A stretch of 64,000 nucleotides of DNA from Dolichospermum flos-aquae CCAP 1403/13F (GTDB lineage: Bacteria > Cyanobacteriota > Cyanobacteriia > Cyanobacteriales > Nostocaceae), in contig NZ_CP051206.1 of assembly GCF_012516395.1 (NCBI RefSeq), positions 1,532,501-1,596,500 of the forward strand, written 5' to 3'. Below are positions 27,045 to 33,974 of this stretch, in pieces (the stretch's first letter is position 1; each line of letters starts with the position of its first letter). The position numbers and the translations under genes were made by a program. The notes below the pieces were generated by a model that was not told where the DNA came from, did no database searches, and was given only the letters and a program-made list of their open reading frames with translations.

Positions 27045-27230
27045 GAGTGTTTAAGAAATCAAATTTAATTAATTTAGGAAAATCTGCACAAAGCATCATT
27101 ACTATTTATAACTTATGCCAGGAAATATGAAATATAGTTAGCTTTCAGGATCTTTCGTCAGAGTTTCCCATTACTGATTGGTATCAAATTAACGTCAATT
27201 CATATACCTTAATAATATTTCCGTGGAAAA

Positions 27231-27455
27231 ATGCCGAAAAAAATCAGAGAATTAAAAAGTTTACTCAAAAAAGCTGGGTTTATTTACCGTTGTGCAAAAG
27301 GAAGTCATACCCGTTGGTATCATCCTTTATTACCAGAAGATCCTATTACCATCTCTGGCAAAGATGGAGATGATGCTAAACTATATATAGAAAAAGAAGT
27401 TAACGAAAAATTAGCTAAATTAAAATCAATTCAAGAGGAGGAGTCAGAAGAATGA
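27231..27455 (+). CDS. hicA: HicA-type toxin, second module
   Basis: 74 residues: KIRELKSLLKKAGFIYRCAK then GSHTRWYHP, the HicA core with catalytic His. The C-terminal extension is acidic (EEESEE). Its stop overlaps the next ATG (ATGA). It is only distantly similar to the HicA at 21163, so the two modules are independent acquisitions rather than a local duplication. Confidence 0.83.
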   Translation: MPKKIRELKSLLKKAGFIYRCAKGSHTRWYHPLLPEDPITISGKDGDDAKLYIEKEVNEKLAKLKSIQEEESEE

Positions 27456-27679
27456 ATTTACCTTATACTATCATTATTCAATGGAGTAGTGAAGATAAAT
27501 GTTATTTAGTTCATTTACCTGAATTTCCTACTCAAAAATATCATACTCATGGTGATACTTATGAAGAAGCTGTGAAAAATGCTCAGGAAGTGATAGAAAT
27601 GTTAATTGCTGAATATCAAGAATATGGAAAGCCTTTACCTTTAGCTAAATCTTTAGAACAATTGATTAATGTAGCTTAA
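27452..27679 (+). CDS. hicB: HicB-type antitoxin, second module
   Basis: 75 residues with the HicB pattern YTIIIQWSSEDKCYLVHLPE then THGDTYEEAVKNAQEVIEML. An AGGAGG-like ribosome site lies inside the upstream hicA (AAGAGGAGGAGTC). It presumably inactivates the adjacent HicA. No DNA-binding domain. Confidence 0.83.
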   Translation: MNLPYTIIIQWSSEDKCYLVHLPEFPTQKYHTHGDTYEEAVKNAQEVIEMLIAEYQEYGKPLPLAKSLEQLINVA

Positions 27680-27714
27680 TTGATTTATAATCAGGTGATT
27701 AATGGTGTACTATA

Positions 27715-28062
27715 TTATCTCAAATTAATTAATCGCCATATATTGTCTTGTACTTTATAATAATTTGCACCTGTATCAGCATTTAAGACAGCAGGACTAT
27801 ATATTTTTTTGAGCAAATTACTAGCATCTGACCAAATACGTTGATCTGAGTATTTATTATCTTGCTGTTGTCCTGCTATTTGAAAAAATGTCCCTGTTCC
27901 TTCCTTCCATTCCTCTTTTATATCCAAATCATCTACTTTATCTAATACTGATTGAGTCAGAGATTTAAACTCTTTATCAGAAGTTATAGTATGTCGAGAT
28001 AATATTGACGCGAGAAGTAACCAAATTACATGATTGTTGACTTTTGCTGAATCTCTTTTAAC
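27715..28062 (-). pseudogene. 3' fragment of an unrecognised gene, 5' end lost
   Basis: On the minus strand an open frame runs from just after a TAA near 28063 to a TAA at 27715 and encodes about 115 residues without a plausible start codon. The sequence looks like real protein (VKRDSAKVNNHVIWLLLASI, then GTGTFFQIAGQQQDNKYSDQ, then NYYKVQDNIWRLINL). I do not recognise the family. It is cut off exactly where a dispersed repeat begins (ACTTACCTTTGGGGG, about 28060), so the upstream part was probably deleted or displaced. A TTG at 27927 could start a shorter product. Confidence 0.5.
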
Positions 28063-28706
28063 TTACCTTTGGGGGTTAAAGTCCCCTGCTTCTACAAGCA
28101 GCGGGTTTTGCGTCGGGGTAAAATCCCCGTTGCAAAACGTAATTCTAAATTCTAAATTCTAAATTCTGCATTCTTTTAATAAGTTCGCGTCCCAATACTC
28201 CTAAACATATTTCTAAGTTCCAAATTTTACCACAAATAGATATTAGACTGGAGCAAATGTATATATAACTACTACATATCTATTTACGCAATAAATATCA
28301 GATTTTTGTATATAAAGGATTTCAGGCGTAATTAAGAGATCCAAATCACAGCAAATGCTGATATTGTCAGGAATACACAAGCTTTCTGTATTTTTGCAGA
28401 GTGAATAATTTATCCTAATTACAAAAAATGTATTTTATGATACAGAATATTTTCTCTCATTAAATAGAGAATTAACCAACTTTATGAAGAAATAATTCAG
28501 AGGTCAGAATTTAATTCTGATTTATTATGTAATTCAAGTTGATAAATATTCCACTTAACTAAAAGCAGGAATTATCAAATAAGTTTCTGTTATTGTTCTG
28601 TGTTTATTTTTGATAACCATATTGAACAGACATAACAGATTTGCAACCATCAACATCAGATAAAAAGCCTAACTTAATTAGAGCTTTTCTAGCAGGAAAA
28701 ACAGCA
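28063..28706. other. Spacer upstream of amt: dispersed repeat, then regulatory region
   Basis: The first about 120 bp are a dispersed repeat (TAACTTACCTTTGGGGG, two GC-rich hairpins, GTTGCAAAACGT, then four AAATTCT heptamers). A shortened copy lies at 30350-30421. The rest is AT-rich and contains the candidate NtcA site at 28259. No gene is seen. Confidence 0.6.
28259..28297 (+). promoter_or_regulatory. Candidate NtcA-activated promoter of amt
   Basis: GTATATATAACTAC at 28259-28272 is a perfect GTA-N8-TAC NtcA box. TAAATA at 28292-28297 begins 19 bases after the box, near the 22-base spacing usual between the box and the -10 of class II NtcA promoters. Transcription would start near 28304, about 400 bp before the amt ATG. 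NtcA activation of ammonium transporter genes under nitrogen shortage is established in cyanobacteria; for this site it is inferred. Confidence 0.55.
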
Positions 28707-30164
28707 ATGAATAAACGTATTCGCCCCTTATATCGCCTTCTAGCACTAGCTATAGGTTCAATGGTCTTGGCAATTTTCGCGCCCACAGTTGTCCATGCCG
28801 CAGATCCTGTGACACTGGAATCATTAGACGCAACAACCAAACAATTACAAATTTCCATTGATACTACCTGGGTACTACTCACAGGCTTTTTAGTATTCTT
28901 CATGCAGACTGGATTTTCGATGTTAGAGGCAGGTTTGCTGCGCCGAAGAGGTGTAGTAAATGCCCTATTGGAAAACTTTGTTGATGCGGCTGTCACCATT
29001 CTCATCTGGTGGGGTGTGGGCTTTGGCATCGCTTTTGGTACAAGTGCTGGTGGGCTTATTGGTACAGACACTTTTTTCTTAAGTCAATTACCAGTTAACG
29101 GTACTTTTACTAATGGTGGTGTACCAGGAATAGCTTCAGGACTCAATGCTTATACTTTGTTCTTCTTTCAGTTTGCCTTTGCGGCTACTGCCAGTACAAT
29201 TACTACCGGGGCAATGGCTGGGAGAACGGACTTTATCGGTGATTTAATTTATAGTGCCATCATGGCTGCATTCAGCTATCCCGTAGTTGTACATTGGGTA
29301 TGGAACTCCAGTGGCTGGTTAGCGAAAATTGGTTTTCATGACTTTGCTGGTAGTACGGTAGTTCACACCGTTGGGGGTTGGACAGCTTTAGTTGGTGCTT
29401 TTTTACTTGGACCCCGCCCTGGACGAACTCCTTGGGGGCAGATTCCTCCAGCCCATAACTTAGGTTTGGCAGCTTTGGGAACGATGATTCTCTGGTTTGG
29501 CTGGTATGGCTTTAACCCCGGTTCAACCCTTGGTACTGGTAATCCTGGCTTAATTGGTTTAATCACCCTGAATACGTCCCTGGGGGCTGGTGCTGGGGCG
29601 TTAGCGGCGATGTTTTATCAATATAGTCGTTCACGTAAATGGGATTTAGTCTATTGTCTGAATGGTTCTTTGGCAGGTTTGGTAGGTATTACCGCTGGTT
29701 GTGCTTTTATAGCACCTTGGGCGGCGGTTGTGATTGGTTTAACTGGGGGAATTTTAGTAGTTTTGGGTATTGATATTATTGAAGCGTGCAAAATTGATGA
29801 TCCTGCGGGAGCATTTTCTGTTCATGGTATTAATGGCATGATGGGTACACTGGCAGTTGGTTTTTTAGGTCAACCAGAACTGACTTTGAATAAAAAAGCT
29901 GGACTGTTTTTAGGTGGTGGTTTTGATTTGCTGGGTGTGCAGATTTTGGGCGTAGTCGCAGTATCAGTTTTCACTCTTGGTTTTGCCTTTTTAATGTTTA
30001 CTGGACTCAATGCTATTGGTAAGCTGCGTGTTAATCCTGAAGCTGATAAGGTGGGGATTGATAACTATGAACACGGTGCAACTGTCTGGTCTGATTTTCA
30101 TGCAGTTGAGGAGCTTTTAGAGAAGGAAAAAAATCACTCCAAAAATCCTCAAGTAAGTCCGTAG
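28707..30164 (+). CDS. amt: Ammonium transporter (Amt family)
   Basis: 485 residues from the ATG at 28707 (AGGAAAAA upstream); a TTG 22 codons earlier is less likely. A signal peptide-like start (LLALAIGSMVLAIF, VVHAADP) is followed by eleven membrane helices. Amt signatures include FMQTGFSMLEAGLLRRRGVV, GAMAGRTDF, VVHWVWNSSGWL, AGSTVVHTVGGWTALVGAFL (twin-His region) and FSVHGINGMMGTLAVG. It moves ammonium/ammonia across the plasma membrane and serves scavenging and recapture of leaked ammonia. An upstream NtcA box and ntcA itself in this window fit nitrogen control. A hairpin terminator follows. Confidence 0.95.
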   Translation: MNKRIRPLYRLLALAIGSMVLAIFAPTVVHAADPVTLESLDATTKQLQISIDTTWVLLTGFLVFFMQTGFSMLEAGLLRRRGVVNALLENFVDAAVTILIWWGVGFGIAFGTSAGGLIGTDTFFLSQLPVNGTFTNGGVPGIASGLNAYTLFFFQFAFAATASTITTGAMAGRTDFIGDLIYSAIMAAFSYPVVVHWVWNSSGWLAKIGFHDFAGSTVVHTVGGWTALVGAFLLGPRPGRTPWGQIPPAHNLGLAALGTMILWFGWYGFNPGSTLGTGNPGLIGLITLNTSLGAGAGALAAMFYQYSRSRKWDLVYCLNGSLAGLVGITAGCAFIAPWAAVVIGLTGGILVVLGIDIIEACKIDDPAGAFSVHGINGMMGTLAVGFLGQPELTLNKKAGLFLGGGFDLLGVQILGVVAVSVFTLGFAFLMFTGLNAIGKLRVNPEADKVGIDNYEHGATVWSDFHAVEELLEKEKNHSKNPQVSP

Positions 30165-30184
30165 GGTTTGCGAAATCAGTTGTT

Positions 30185-30211
30185 GGTGGGTTAGGTGCAA
30201 GCTAACCCACC
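30185..30211 (+). terminator. Hairpin terminator of amt
   Basis: GGTGGGTTAG at 30185-30194 pairs perfectly with CTAACCCACC at 30202-30211 across a 7-base loop, 20 bp after the amt stop codon. There is no strong T-run downstream, so efficiency is uncertain. Confidence 0.6.
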
Positions 30212-30259
30212 CTCTGGCTAACACAAAAACACCAACCGGAAAAAAGTGATTTTATGCTG

Positions 30260-30288
30260 TTGACAAAAAATTTTCAGTGTGTTATCAT
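30260..30288 (+). promoter_or_regulatory. Strong sigma70-type promoter with no gene behind it
   Basis: TTGACA at 30260-30265, a 17-base spacer and TATCAT at 30283-30288. The downstream sequence CTTGATAAGGAAGAACTATC matches the leader after a second TTGACA-N17-TATTAT promoter at 52433, which drives the O-methyltransferase gene. Here a dispersed repeat follows instead of a reading frame, so this may be an orphaned promoter or may drive a small RNA. Confidence 0.55.
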
Positions 30289-30808
30289 AAACTTGATAAG
30301 GAAGAACTATCTTATATTAATTAGTTGTGCAAAATTAATTGAACATTTTAACTTACCTTTGGGGGGGTAAAATCCCCGTTGCAAAACGTGATTCTAAATT
30401 CTAAATTCTGCATTCTTTTAAAAATCCCTAAACCAATAGACATCTGGTGAAAATTAAATATGCGTGACTTACAACCCTTGTAGAGACGTTCCATGGGTAG
30501 GGATTCTCGGCTCTACATTCTTTTCTGGAGATGTCTAATTAATTTTGTAGTTTTATTTTCGCCATTTTATAAACCCATTTTGGAACTTCTTTCTATCTGT
30601 GGCAGGGAGCAACGCGAAAAAGTGTGTCCGGCTTTAATTCTCAATTACACCGCTAAATTCTCAACAAACCTGGGTATTTTTGTGGTAAGCACATTTCAAA
30701 ATAGAGTATTTACATCGCCAATTTCAGCCTACCACTTTTTCGCATTGCACCCACGCTATTTTAGGTAATTACTAGAAATTGAAAAAACCTGTCCATCTCA
30801 TTTATAGT

Positions 30809-30994
30809 TTACTTTTTTCGGTTATCTTTGGATTTTTGAGGGCTAAAGCTGTAAACCATTACTATTTTCACGATATCAAAATAAGCAAGCTGATTATCTT
30901 TATTCACAATTGCTAAGGGTATTAGTCCCAAAACTAAGATTAGCAAAAGTTGTAATAATATTTCACCTCTGATGCCATTGCCATTATCTGACAT
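30809..30994 (-). CDS. 61-residue single-helix membrane protein of unknown function
   Basis: Begins with ATG preceded by a near-perfect AGGAGGT ribosome site, which argues strongly for translation. The helix GEILLQLLLILVLGLIPLAI lies near residues 10-29, followed by a basic C-terminus (QKSKDNRKK). No family is recognised. It lies 84 bp downstream of another small membrane-protein gene on the same strand and may be in an operon with it. Confidence 0.6.
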   Translation of the reverse strand: MSDNGNGIRGEILLQLLLILVLGLIPLAIVNKDNQLAYFDIVKIVMVYSFSPQKSKDNRKK

Positions 30995-31078
30995 GATATG
31001 ACCTCCTGTAATTGAAAACCTTTGGCTAAGTGGAAAGAAACTACGGTTAATATCTCAATCTCAGGCAGATAAGTTGAA

Positions 31079-31318
31079 CTAACTCCAAGACTCCCAAATC
31101 ATGGTGATTGCTAACAAGCAAAATAGCAGAACAGCAAACCGCAAAAAATAGATAAAAACATCAAAAGATAGCAAAACTTTAGTGATTGAGGATGCACCGC
31201 AAATATAAAACACAACAACAGCGATCGCAAAACCGAATATAGTTAACATCAGATACTTAAATCCCTTTCCAGTCAAAATTAACAGCAGACTTTGGTTATC
31301 TTTGTCATTAGTTTTCAT
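31079..31318 (-). CDS. 79-residue two-helix membrane protein of unknown function
   Basis: Start at ATG 31318, preceded by CAGGAGAAAACT (good ribosome site); an upstream in-frame ATG at 31384 would add 22 charged residues. Two hydrophobic stretches, YLMLTIFGFAIAVVVFYICG and VFIYFLRFAVLLFCLLAITM, probably span the membrane. No recognised family. It is upstream of the 61-residue membrane protein gene and may be coexpressed. Confidence 0.55.
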   Translation of the reverse strand: MKTNDKDNQSLLLILTGKGFKYLMLTIFGFAIAVVVFYICGASSITKVLLSFDVFIYFLRFAVLLFCLLAITMIWESWS

Positions 31319-31565
31319 AGTTTTCTCCTGTTTTTTAGATAAGAGTTGAACAGAAATCTTTTCATCCTGTCTATTGCTGTTCATAAAATTGTCTACGGGA
31401 TAGAAAAACCTAAATAAAATCCGGCGTGCAAATATACATCACCAGCTTGTAAACTTCCCATTTATCAAAAGCCAAATGTCCTGAGAAAATTAGATATTTA
31501 ATTGTGTAAAGAATTTCATTAAGCTATCAGTATTCTTAACCTGTAAATAGCTATAACGTCTCGTA

Positions 31566-31931
31566 TTATTTTTGATTGTGCGAATGCCTACAATCTATCC
31601 AGGTGTCAATAATGTAATCGTGTAATTGCTGAATTTCTAAAAGCTGTTGTGGACTTAATGTATAACGGTGGCTAATATGACCACTTAGTTCTACTATGGC
31701 TTCGTATTTCCCCTTTTTACTAGAGATAGTTAATTGTCCGTGTTGAGTTTCTGACAAAGTTTCAATCAGCAGAATAATTAAGTGAGCAAAGACTGATGGT
31801 AACTCTACTACATATGCCTGTTTAGATTTGGCTAAAATTTCTGGGGATTGTTCTCCTATCTTCAAAATACCTTTGATAGCGTTAGAACTCCTAATAAAGT
31901 CTACTAGTCCTAGTCTTGAAGAATTCTGCAT
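31566..31931 (-). CDS. Hypothetical 121-residue protein
   Basis: A soluble-looking protein from ATG 31931: an N-terminal helical segment, a hydrophobic patch AYVVELPSVFAHLIILLIET, a strand pair GQLTISSKKGKYEAIVELSG and a C-terminal helix QQLLEIQQLHDYIIDTWIDC. I do not recognise the family. It sits upstream of the two small membrane-protein genes on the same strand, with gaps of about 250 bp, so cotranscription is uncertain. Confidence 0.5.
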   Translation of the reverse strand: MQNSSRLGLVDFIRSSNAIKGILKIGEQSPEILAKSKQAYVVELPSVFAHLIILLIETLSETQHGQLTISSKKGKYEAIVELSGHISHRYTLSPQQLLEIQQLHDYIIDTWIDCRHSHNQK

Positions 31932-32564
31932 ATTAGTTGCCCCCTAATATTGGCTATTTGACTTGAGACTTATCTGTATACCTCACATAGAGGTATCTAT
32001 ATATAGGATAATCACACCTACAGTAAAAATGCAAGGTATTTATAAAGTTTTTTCTAGAAAATCTTGACTATGTAAATTTATGTATACTTTTTCGGGAAAA
32101 TATATCTCACATAAATATAAATAAGTTATAGTTGGGGATAGTGTTAAAATCCTTAAATATAATTCCATAATTCCTAAACCTTACAGGAATCAGTAACCCA
32201 GCTATAAGGGTACTGAGCTTGCAATGGTAATCAAGCAAGCTGTGCTGACCAGACCACTTCCCTTCCCTTCTCCGCTGCTTGCCTTCACCCGTCATTTTTA
32301 GATTGACAGACTACTAGTGCCTGACTGGTGAGCCATCCCTCTCAGGTCTAAGGACACTGAGCTTCCCAGTTACCGCGATGTCTTATAAATATAGGACTCC
32401 TAAATGATTCCTGATGGCCTGCGTGGCGTAGCCATAAAATATCAAGTAGTGTAGGGTGGACAAGGTTAAAAACTGTTACATAACAATCTTTTTAGAGTCA
32501 ATATTCATGCTATAAAAAAATCTCACATACTAATAACTAATATATAATATGGAGCTTAGATAAT
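31932..32564. other. Spacer with a GC-richer, possibly structured patch; promoter region of the STAND gene
   Basis: Flanks are AT-rich. About 32195-32425 is clearly richer in G+C, with short inverted segments such as AGCTTGC near 32216 and GCAAGCT near 32235, and a copy of the GCGTGGCGTAGCCAT dispersed repeat near 32420. No convincing protein is encoded on either strand. It could be a small RNA or the decayed end of a mobile element. A small frame on the minus strand (32107-32295) is judged non-coding. Confidence 0.45.
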
Positions 32565-33974
32565 ATGAAGATTGTAGATAATATACCTCAGATTCCTGAT
32601 GATTTCATTATAGAAGTGGCTAACAAACACAATGTTAGCAAAACCGAGCTAGAGGCATTACTTTTAGCATTAAAAAATTACGCTGGTGCAGAAATTGCCC
32701 AGAAACTTAATATTTCTCAACCGGCGGTGAGAAAAAGATTAGGAGAAAGTTATCGTAAATTAGGTATAGAAGGGAGCGGTAATAAAAAAATTTATAACTT
32801 GAAACAGAAATTATTTACTCAGTATCAAGGTACTCAAGAAAATGTCCTTACCTCAACAGAAGATTGGGGTGAAGCCGTTGATGTAGAAGGTTTTCGGGGT
32901 CGAAATGAAGAAATCTTAGAGTTAGAAGAATGGATAGTTGGTAATGATACCATGCGGTGTCGTTTAGTGGCAGTGCTGGGAATGGGTGGAATTGGTAAGA
33001 CTGTGATAGCAGCTAAAGTTGCCAAACAAGTTCAGCCAAAGTTTGATTATTTGATTTGGCGATCGCTCCGCAATGCACCACCGTTAGAGGAAATTCTCAG
33101 TCAACTTTTAGGATTTTTACCCTCTAATCATACTGAAAATTTCTTAGCAATTAGTGAAAACAATAAAATACTTTTACTAATTGATATTTTAAGAAAACAT
33201 AAATGCCTAATTATTTTAGATAATGTGGAATCGGTGCTACGTAGTAGTGAAGGCAAAACTCAGGGATGGGCTGGTGAATATGAACCAGGGTATGAAAACT
33301 ATGGCTACTTTTTTAAAAAGATAGCAGAAGCATCACATGATAGTTGTTTATTAATCACTAGTCGTGAAAAGCCAAAAGAAGTAGCTGCACTAGAAGGTAA
33401 AAATCTGCCTGTAAAAGTGTTACAGTTAAATAGCCTCAAATTAGCAGAAGCCAGAGAAATTTTGCTAGATAAAGGTTGCACTTGTGATGATGAAAAACTA
33501 CAAGAATTAGTCAACAGATATTCTGGTAATCCTTTAGCTTTAAAAATAGTTGCCACTACAGTTTATGATTTATTCAGCAATAATATTGCTGAATTTTTAA
33601 AAGAAATGAAGGAAGCAAGTGCTGCTTATGGAGATATTCGCACGCTTTTAGATACACAGTTTAACCGTCTATCAGAATTAGAACAACACGTAATGTATCG
33701 TCTAGCATTACGTCGTGAATATATCTCATTGACAGACATAAAAAGCGATGTAAAAAATAATGTAAAAACACCAGATGCAGAATCTAAAATACTAGAAATT
33801 ATTGAATCATTGTTACGGCGATCGCTAATTGAAAAAGAAGCAAATACTAGTAGATTTGGGCAGCAGTCTGTGGTGATGGAATATATTAATGACCGCTACA
33901 TTGAACAGGCAACTTATGACATTTCTGACATTAATGAAAAAAAAAACTGGAGTTTATTAATGCCCACCCCTTAA
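32565..33974 (+). CDS. STAND NTPase (HTH + NB-ARC), N-terminal part of a frameshifted NB-ARC/WD40 gene
   Basis: Begins ATG. Residues about 40-67 form a helix-turn-helix (GAEIAQKLNISQPAVRKRLG) of the kind at the N-terminus of cyanobacterial vWA-MoxR-associated/NB-ARC proteins. The NB-ARC domain follows with Walker A GMGGIGKT (139-146), Walker B KCLIILDNVES, a sensor-like LLITSREK and the GNPLALK motif. It runs out of frame after a run of ten A (33937-33946) and stops at 33974. One extra A, or a -1 slip, joins it to the pentapeptide/WD40 part downstream, giving about 1,213 residues. STAND ATPases of this type are thought to be inducible signal or defence switches. Confidence 0.8.
   Translation: MKIVDNIPQIPDDFIIEVANKHNVSKTELEALLLALKNYAGAEIAQKLNISQPAVRKRLGESYRKLGIEGSGNKKIYNLKQKLFTQYQGTQENVLTSTEDWGEAVDVEGFRGRNEEILELEEWIVGNDTMRCRLVAVLGMGGIGKTVIAAKVAKQVQPKFDYLIWRSLRNAPPLEEILSQLLGFLPSNHTENFLAISENNKILLLIDILRKHKCLIILDNVESVLRSSEGKTQGWAGEYEPGYENYGYFFKKIAEASHDSCLLITSREKPKEVAALEGKNLPVKVLQLNSLKLAEAREILLDKGCTCDDEKLQELVNRYSGNPLALKIVATTVYDLFSNNIAEFLKEMKEASAAYGDIRTLLDTQFNRLSELEQHVMYRLALRREYISLTDIKSDVKNNVKTPDAESKILEIIESLLRRSLIEKEANTSRFGQQSVVMEYINDRYIEQATYDISDINEKKNWSLLMPTP

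Larger units (their letters stand above)
30165..30808. other. Spacer after amt: terminator, orphan promoter and repeats, no gene
   Basis: Contains the amt terminator hairpin (30185-30211) and a strong promoter-like sequence (30260-30288). A shortened copy of the TAACTTACCTTTGGGGG repeat with AAATTCT heptamers follows (30350-30421), then a copy of the repeat around TTGTAGAGACGTTCCATGG (about 30440-30500) that recurs inverted near 57094. A 91-codon frame at 30493 starts inside that repeat and looks non-coding. Confidence 0.6.

Noticed and set aside
30493-30768. 91-codon plus-strand frame after amt
   Set aside because: Its start lies inside a dispersed repeat, there is no ribosome site, and the product is not recognisable; treated as spacer.
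32107-32295. 62-codon minus-strand frame
   Set aside because: It lies in the GC-shift patch, lacks a ribosome site and shows no family resemblance.
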